NCBI GenBank assembly: GCA_016781705.1
Contig: JADDPV010000118.1
Coordinates: forward strand, 1-7,164
From: Rubrobacter sp.
GTDB lineage: Bacteria; Actinomycetota; Rubrobacteria; Rubrobacterales; Rubrobacteraceae
Direction: 5' to 3'
Length of the DNA stretch: 7,164 nt
How positions within the stretch are numbered: the stretch's first letter is position 1; every line of letters begins with the position of its first letter. Positions 4,040 through 7,164 of this stretch are shown piece after piece. The position numbers and the translations under genes were made by a program. The notes under the pieces are model-generated. The model worked only from the letters and a program-made list of their open reading frames with translations, had not been told where the DNA came from and did not search any database.

Positions 4040-4741
4040 TTGAACGCAGCGGGTCCGGCGTGGAGCGAGTACGGTGAGGTCCAAGAGGAGGAGTGCCGGG
4101 GGCTGCTGGAGATACTGCGTGGCATGGGCGTGGCCTCTGCGGATCGCAACTACGCGCCCGGCGACGCCATCTATCGTGAGGGCGAGTATGGCGACGCGCT
4201 GTACGTCTTACTCTCCGGCGTCGTCAAGCTCTTCCGGCCCTATTCGGGGAGCAAAGAAGCTACGCTGCGCCTCTTGAAGCCCTGGGACATCTTTGGGCAC
4301 TTGGCGTTCGCCGGCGAGGCCCGCCAGCGCGCCTACGCCGAGGCCGTCACCGAGTGCAGGGTCACGAAGGTGCCCAAGATCTTCATGGAGCGTGCGATCC
4401 GCCGTGAGCCGCAGGCCGCCTTGAAGATGATGACGCTCCTGGAGCTGAGGCTGGTGCAATACGAGGAGTTAGTGCAGTGCCTGCTCCCCCGCGAGACCGA
4501 GGCGCGTCTGGCGAACCTCCTGCCCATCCTTGTCCAGAAGTTCGGCGAGAATGATGGCGGCGGGTCCGTCACCATAGGCCTCCGCCTCACTCACCAGGAT
4601 CTCGCGGCGATGGTCGCCTCCACTCGCGAGTCCGTCACGAAGGTTCTCAACGACATGAGGAACCGGGGCGTACTCGAGATAGAGGCCGGCCGCATCACCC
4701 TCAAGGACCAGGACGCTCTGGCGAGGCTGAGCGGGGCTTAG
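4040..4741 (+). CDS. Crp/Fnr-family transcriptional regulator
   Basis: The 233-residue product has an N-terminal cyclic-nucleotide-binding-type beta barrel (about 35-125; APGDAIYREGEYGDALYVLLSG at 39-60), a dimerisation helix (about 125-150) and a C-terminal winged helix. The HTH, THQDLAAMVASTRESVTKVL at 184-203, contains the R197-E198 pair expected to contact DNA. In cAMP receptors the effector loop has a Glu and an Arg-Ser pair. Here the loop reads FGHLAFAGEARQRAYAEAV (85-103), with His (H87) at the Glu position and R97-A98 for Arg-Ser, so canonical cAMP binding is unlikely. The R-x-Y pattern is loosely like NtcA-type proteins that sense other small molecules. There is no N-terminal Cys cluster, so it is not an Fnr-type iron-sulfur oxygen sensor. 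The TTG at 4040 is the longest start and lies suitably behind a G-rich site and a TATAAT box. It is divergent from the small membrane-protein gene. Its targets are unknown. Confidence 0.93.
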   Translation: MNAAGPAWSEYGEVQEEECRGLLEILRGMGVASADRNYAPGDAIYREGEYGDALYVLLSGVVKLFRPYSGSKEATLRLLKPWDIFGHLAFAGEARQRAYAEAVTECRVTKVPKIFMERAIRREPQAALKMMTLLELRLVQYEELVQCLLPRETEARLANLLPILVQKFGENDGGGSVTIGLRLTHQDLAAMVASTRESVTKVLNDMRNRGVLEIEAGRITLKDQDALARLSGA

Positions 4742-4806
4742 CCGCAGGTTGCACCGCGCGGAGAGTCGAGAGGAACAACGACCCTCCCGGCCCTCGTGCA
4801 CCACTG

Positions 4807-4830
4807 GCTGACAAGCTGATAAGCTTTCAG
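4807..4830. repeat. Three degenerate 7-8 bp repeats abutting the uppP start
   Basis: GCTGACA (4807-4813), GCTGATA (4815-4821) and the diverged GCTTTCA (4823-4829) follow one another with single A spacers. The array ends three bases before the GTG of uppP and so takes up the ribosome-binding position. Units match those of the repeats at 495-522 (reverse strand) and 602-622. Confidence 0.65.
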
Positions 4831-4832
4831 GC

Positions 4833-5654
4833 GTGCTGGAGTTAATCGAGGCGATTTTTCTCGGGATCGTGCAGGGGCTCACGGAGTTCTTGCCCGTATC
4901 GAGTTCGGGGCATTTGCTGCTCGGGCAATACTTTCTGGAGCTGGACCCGGAGCGTTTCGGGCTCCCCTTCGACGTGGCGCTGCACCTGGGGACCCTGGTC
5001 GCCGTGGTGATCTATTTCTGGCGCGACCTCACCCGCATGGCGTTCGCGTTCCTGCGCTCGTTGAGGCGCCGGGGCCTCTCGGAGAACCCGGACGAGAGGC
5101 TCGCGTATCTGGTCCTGGTCTCCACGGTACCGGCGGCCCTGATCGGGTTCCTCCTCGAGGACTTCTTCGAGACGGCGGTGCGCTCGCCGTGGGTGGTGGT
5201 CTTCAACCTGGTCCTGGTCGGGGCGCTGTTTATCGTGGGGGAGGTGGTCGGGAAGCACACCCGGCGGGCGTCTAAGCTGACCTTCTGGGAGGCGGCCGGG
5301 ATCGGGCTCGCCCAGGCGGCGGCGCTCGTGCCGGGGGTGTCGCGCTCGGGGGCGACGATTACGCTCGGGCTCTTTCTGGGCTTGAGAAGGGAGGAGGCGG
5401 CCCGGTTCTCGTTCTTGATGAGCGTCCCGATCATAGCTGGCGCCGGGAGCTTGCAACTCGTCGAGGTCCTCGCGGAGGGCATGAGCGCGTACGACACGCT
5501 TCTCTTCGGCATCGGCTTCGTCTCCTCGGTGGTCGTCGGGTATCTGGCGATCCGCTTCTTCATCCGCTTCATCGCCGACCACTCTTTACGCGCCTTCGCC
5601 TACTACCGCTTCGCGCTCGCCGCCGTAGTCGCAGTTGCCCTGATCCTGTTCTAG
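4833..5654 (+). CDS. uppP: Undecaprenyl-diphosphate phosphatase (UppP/BacA)
   Basis: The 273-residue integral membrane protein converts undecaprenyl pyrophosphate to undecaprenyl phosphate. This recycles the lipid carrier for peptidoglycan and other envelope polymers, and overproduction of the family gives bacitracin resistance. Both signatures are intact: the (E/Q)xxxE motif as Q14 and E18, continuing into FLPVSSSGH (19-27), and PGVSRSGAT at 167-175 with the catalytic-site R171. About seven to eight hydrophobic spans are visible, including 91-108, 119-140, 193-212, 222-245 and 257-273. The length is normal for the family. The GTG at 4833 directly starts the conserved N-terminal helix. Its Shine-Dalgarno is weak (AGG at 4829-4831), because a tandem repeat occupies the position. 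The gene stands alone between the Crp/Fnr-family gene (91 bp upstream) and the pheA leader. Confidence 0.97.
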   Translation: MLELIEAIFLGIVQGLTEFLPVSSSGHLLLGQYFLELDPERFGLPFDVALHLGTLVAVVIYFWRDLTRMAFAFLRSLRRRGLSENPDERLAYLVLVSTVPAALIGFLLEDFFETAVRSPWVVVFNLVLVGALFIVGEVVGKHTRRASKLTFWEAAGIGLAQAAALVPGVSRSGATITLGLFLGLRREEAARFSFLMSVPIIAGAGSLQLVEVLAEGMSAYDTLLFGIGFVSSVVVGYLAIRFFIRFIADHSLRAFAYYRFALAAVVAVALILF

Positions 5655-5666
5655 AGATGGAGCTTT

Positions 5667-5696
5667 TTGACAGATGGCGAGGCGTTCTGGTAGCTT
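5667..5696 (+). promoter_or_regulatory. Promoter upstream of pheA
   Basis: A perfect -35 TTGACA (5667-5672) is followed after 18 bp by TAGCTT (5691-5696). A TGG immediately before the -10 box (5688-5690) gives an extended -10. The start point would be near 5703, only about 50 bp past the uppP stop, which leaves a leader of roughly 250 nt before pheA. Confidence 0.55.
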
Positions 5697-5702
5697 GTCG
5701 CC

Positions 5703-5956
5703 TAGATATGGACGCCAGAGCGACATCAGCCTCCGCAGCGCGGAGCGAGGGCGCTCTCCTACCGGCCCGGCGATTTATCTAGGGGGAGCGTACCCGCGTG
5801 CCTTCACGCGAGGCCACGCTTCTCCGTATTCCCCAAAGACCGCGCGGCGGGAGTCGTTTCCGAGGGAGGCCGATAGGAGCATGCTGGTGTTCGAGATGGA
5901 AGAGAAGTTCTGTTCTTGGGGGGATCCCCGTGTTCGCTGAGGAGGGTAAGCCGGGC
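5703..5956 (+). promoter_or_regulatory. Long structured leader of pheA
   Basis: The stretch between the predicted start point and pheA has no convincing long coding region but clear pairing potential. A two-tier hairpin has outer arms AGAGCG (5717-5722) and CGCTCT (5752-5757) and an inner stem CTCCGC/GCGGAG (5731-5736 and 5740-5745) with an AGC loop. A second perfect six-pair hairpin, CGCGTG/CACGCG, has a CCTT loop (5795-5810). A third symmetric element, GGGGATCCCC, is at 5920-5929. A structured leader in front of an amino-acid biosynthesis gene suggests attenuation or translational control, but no known riboswitch or T-box could be matched. Confidence 0.4.
5887..5940 (+). CDS. Possible 17-residue upstream mini-ORF (leader peptide) of pheA
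   Basis: GTG at 5887 has AGGAG (5874-5878) eight nt upstream and opens a frame of 17 codons ending in TGA at 5938-5940. The peptide begins MFEMEEKF and contains two Phe and one Trp. The stop overlaps the first bases of the GAGGAGGG motif (5939-5946) that could serve pheA, so translation of the two could be coupled. Two Phe codons are few for a classical pheL-type attenuator peptide. An ATG two codons earlier (5881) is in frame but sits too close to AGGAG. Confidence 0.3.
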   Translation: MFEMEEKFCSWGDPRVR

Positions 5957-7048
5957 GTGTTGGGAGAGATGGAAGACTTGCGGGCTGGGATAGACGCGGT
6001 GGACGCGCAGATCGTACGCCTCCTCGACGAGCGGGCGCGACTGGCGCGCGGGGTCGGCGAGATAAAGATGAGGGAGGGCCTCGACGCTTACGCCCCGGCC
6101 AGGGAACGCAACGTCCTCGACCGCGTCAGCCGTCTGAGCCGGGGAGACTTCCCAAAGAGGGGTCTGGAGGCGGTGTTCCGTGAGATCATCTCCGCCTCTA
6201 TATCGCTGGAGGCGCGGCTGAAGGTGGCCTTCCTGGGGCCCGAGTCCACCTTTACCCACGAGGCGGCGCGGCGCTCGTTCGGGGCGAGCGTGGAGCTGGA
6301 GCCGCAGGCGACGGTATCGGAGGTCTTCGCCCGGGTCGAGCGCGGCGAGGCCCAGCACGGGGTCGTGGCGGTGGAAAACTCGATGGAGGGCGCGGTCACG
6401 CACACCCTGGACGAGCTGATGGCGAGCCCCCTGAAGATCTGCGGCGAGGTGTACCTCCCGATCTCTCAGAACCTGCTCTCTAACGAGGAGACCCTGGACG
6501 GCATAGAGACGGTCTACTCGCACCCGATGGGCCTGGCCCAGGCGGCGACCTGGCTCCGCCAAGAGCTGCCCCGAGCCGCTCTGGAGGAGGTCGAGTCTAC
6601 GGGGGAGGCCGCGAGACGCGCGGCGGAGGAGCCGGGCGTGGCCGCGGTCGGGAGCACTCTGGCGGCGGAGGCTTTCGGGCTCTCGGTCCTGGCGCGCGAC
6701 ATCCAGGACGCCCGGACGAACGCGACGCGTTTTATCGTGCTGGGACGCTCGTGGGCGGGGCGCACGGGCAGGGACAAGACGAGCGTGGTGTTCTCGGTCA
6801 AGGACCGCCCCGGGGTGTTGAAGGACGCGCTCTCGGCGTTCGCGGACGAGGGCATCAACCTGACCCGCATCGAGAGCCGCCCGTCCAGGCGCCGGGCGTG
6901 GACCTACGTGTTCTTCGCGGACTTCGAGGGGCACCCCGACGAGGAGCGGGTGAGGCGGGCGCTTCTCGCGTTGGAGGAGCATTGCCCGTACGTGAGCGTG
7001 ATCGGCGCGTACCCCCAGGTACCCTCGGAAGTCCTCCCGACGGTGTAG
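5957..7048 (+). CDS. pheA: Bifunctional chorismate mutase / prephenate dehydratase (P-protein)
   Basis: The 363-residue enzyme converts chorismate to prephenate and then to phenylpyruvate, the precursor of phenylalanine. Residues here count from the GTG at 5957. An AroQ-type chorismate mutase helix domain spans about 5-85 (MEDLRAGIDAVDAQI, K37, E50). A prephenate dehydratase domain spans about 88-263 (KVAFLGPESTFTHEAA, ENSMEG at 140-145, TNATRF at 254-259 with the catalytic Thr). A C-terminal ACT regulatory domain spans about 274-353 (DRPG at 283-286, ESRP at 306-309), which normally binds Phe for feedback inhibition. Start choice: GTG 5957 lies 10 nt behind GAGGAGGG. ATG 5969 (MEDLR) would fit the domain equally well, and GTG 5930 has a G-rich run 6 nt upstream. 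The frame stays open to 5798, but that part is Arg-rich and not domain-like. The stop at 7046-7048 is followed at once, in the same frame, by a HARE-HTH coding sequence. Confidence 0.95.
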   Translation: MLGEMEDLRAGIDAVDAQIVRLLDERARLARGVGEIKMREGLDAYAPARERNVLDRVSRLSRGDFPKRGLEAVFREIISASISLEARLKVAFLGPESTFTHEAARRSFGASVELEPQATVSEVFARVERGEAQHGVVAVENSMEGAVTHTLDELMASPLKICGEVYLPISQNLLSNEETLDGIETVYSHPMGLAQAATWLRQELPRAALEEVESTGEAARRAAEEPGVAAVGSTLAAEAFGLSVLARDIQDARTNATRFIVLGRSWAGRTGRDKTSVVFSVKDRPGVLKDALSAFADEGINLTRIESRPSRRRAWTYVFFADFEGHPDEERVRRALLALEEHCPYVSVIGAYPQVPSEVLPTV

Positions 7049-7057
7049 GGGGAGGCC

Positions 7058-7164
7058 CTGGCCGGAGCCCTGGACTTCAAGGCCGCCGCCCGCCTCGTGC
7101 TCGAAGAGGTCGGCCACCCCTTGCACTACGCGGACATCACCGAGATCTCGTTAGAGTCCGGCTA
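7058..7164 (+). CDS. HARE-HTH domain protein, 5' part only (runs off the window)
   Basis: The last 35 complete codons read LAGALDFKAAARLVLEEVG, then HPLHYADITEISLESG. This fits the N-terminal half of a HARE-HTH winged-helix domain (pattern: F-x-x-A-A, L-E-x-x-G-x-P-L-H-Y-x-x-I-T). That domain occurs in bacterial RNA polymerase delta subunits, in restriction-related proteins and in many uncharacterised regulators. A strong GGAGG (7051-7055) lies just upstream, but no ATG, GTG or TTG precedes the domain. CTG at 7058 (2 nt after GGAGG) or CTG at 7070 (14 nt) are the only near-cognate options, and the first GTG in frame (7097) is inside the first helix. The frame is the same as pheA, separated only by the pheA TAG and three codons. 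The rest of the gene is outside the window. Confidence 0.55.
   Translation, partial: MAGALDFKAAARLVLEEVGHPLHYADITEISLESG

Noticed and set aside
4842..5582. Long minus-strand frames opposite uppP and pheA (such as 5804-7126)
   Set aside because: These are shadow frames of high-GC genes: very Arg/Pro/His-rich, without domains, and opposite clear protein-coding genes.
5781..5798. T-box-like stretch (AGGGGGAGCGTACCCGCG) in the pheA leader
   Set aside because: It resembles the T-box AGGGTGG-ACCGCG core only after inserting several bases, and no specifier loop or following terminator was found.
5798..5929. Extension of PheA to a start at 5798
   Set aside because: The extra 44 residues are basic and Trp/Cys-containing without resemblance to chorismate mutase, which begins at about 5969.
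5674..5940. 88-codon plus-strand frame upstream of pheA
   Set aside because: Composition is Arg/Ser-rich, no domain is seen and it has no ribosome site at its ATG. Only its last 17 codons were kept as a possible mini-ORF.
5957..7048. Glu (E85) in place of the E. coli Gln88 in the chorismate mutase active site
   Set aside because: Glu at this position is, to my knowledge, common in P-proteins of other bacteria, so it is not a sign of lost activity.

Overview
This window is GC-rich chromosomal DNA with strong GAGG-type ribosome binding sites, several GTG and TTG starts, and protein families typical of a high-GC Gram-positive. I infer an actinobacterium, possibly of the Rubrobacter type. That placement rests on overall impression, not on a search. 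I see no phage, insertion sequence, CRISPR array, tRNA or rRNA, and no clear multi-gene novel system. It looks like a core-genome stretch of mostly single-gene or two-gene transcription units.

Layout. An AT-rich leader (1-93) with a tandem 13-bp repeat and a near-palindrome precedes a Fur-family metalloregulator (94-525, +), which is probably leaderless. Convergent to it is an overlapping minus-strand pair: a PAP2-family membrane phosphatase (1368-1988) followed by an RNase Z-like metallo-beta-lactamase-fold hydrolase (610-1377). Upstream on the same strand is a primary-type sigma-70 factor (2214-3098). A 305-bp divergent intergenic region with several small hairpins separates the sigma gene from a small ABM-fold monooxygenase that carries the Asn-Trp-His triad of heme-degrading enzymes (3404-3727, +). 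A small single-span membrane protein of 47 residues lies on the minus strand (3763-3906). It sits back to back with a Crp/Fnr-family regulator (4040-4741, +). Next come undecaprenyl-diphosphate phosphatase UppP (4833-5654, +) and a bifunctional chorismate mutase/prephenate dehydratase PheA (5957-7048, +). PheA has its own promoter, a structured leader of about 250 nt and a possible upstream mini-ORF. At the right edge, in the same frame and directly behind the pheA stop codon, is the start of a HARE-HTH domain protein (from about 7058) with no ATG, GTG or TTG start in the usual place.

How they connect. UppP and the PAP2 protein are two unrelated membrane phosphatase families, both able in principle to act on lipid-linked pyrophosphates of the cell envelope. 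The Fur-type regulator and the putative heme-degrading monooxygenase could both relate to iron, but they are not adjacent. PheA makes phenylpyruvate for phenylalanine synthesis and carries its own ACT feedback domain.

The most unusual structural signal is a small family of degenerate 7-8 bp tandem repeats of the type GCTGANN. They sit at four gene borders (495-522, 602-622, 2061-2076, 4807-4830). In three cases they run into or directly abut a coding end, including the last codons of the Fur-family gene and of the hydrolase gene.
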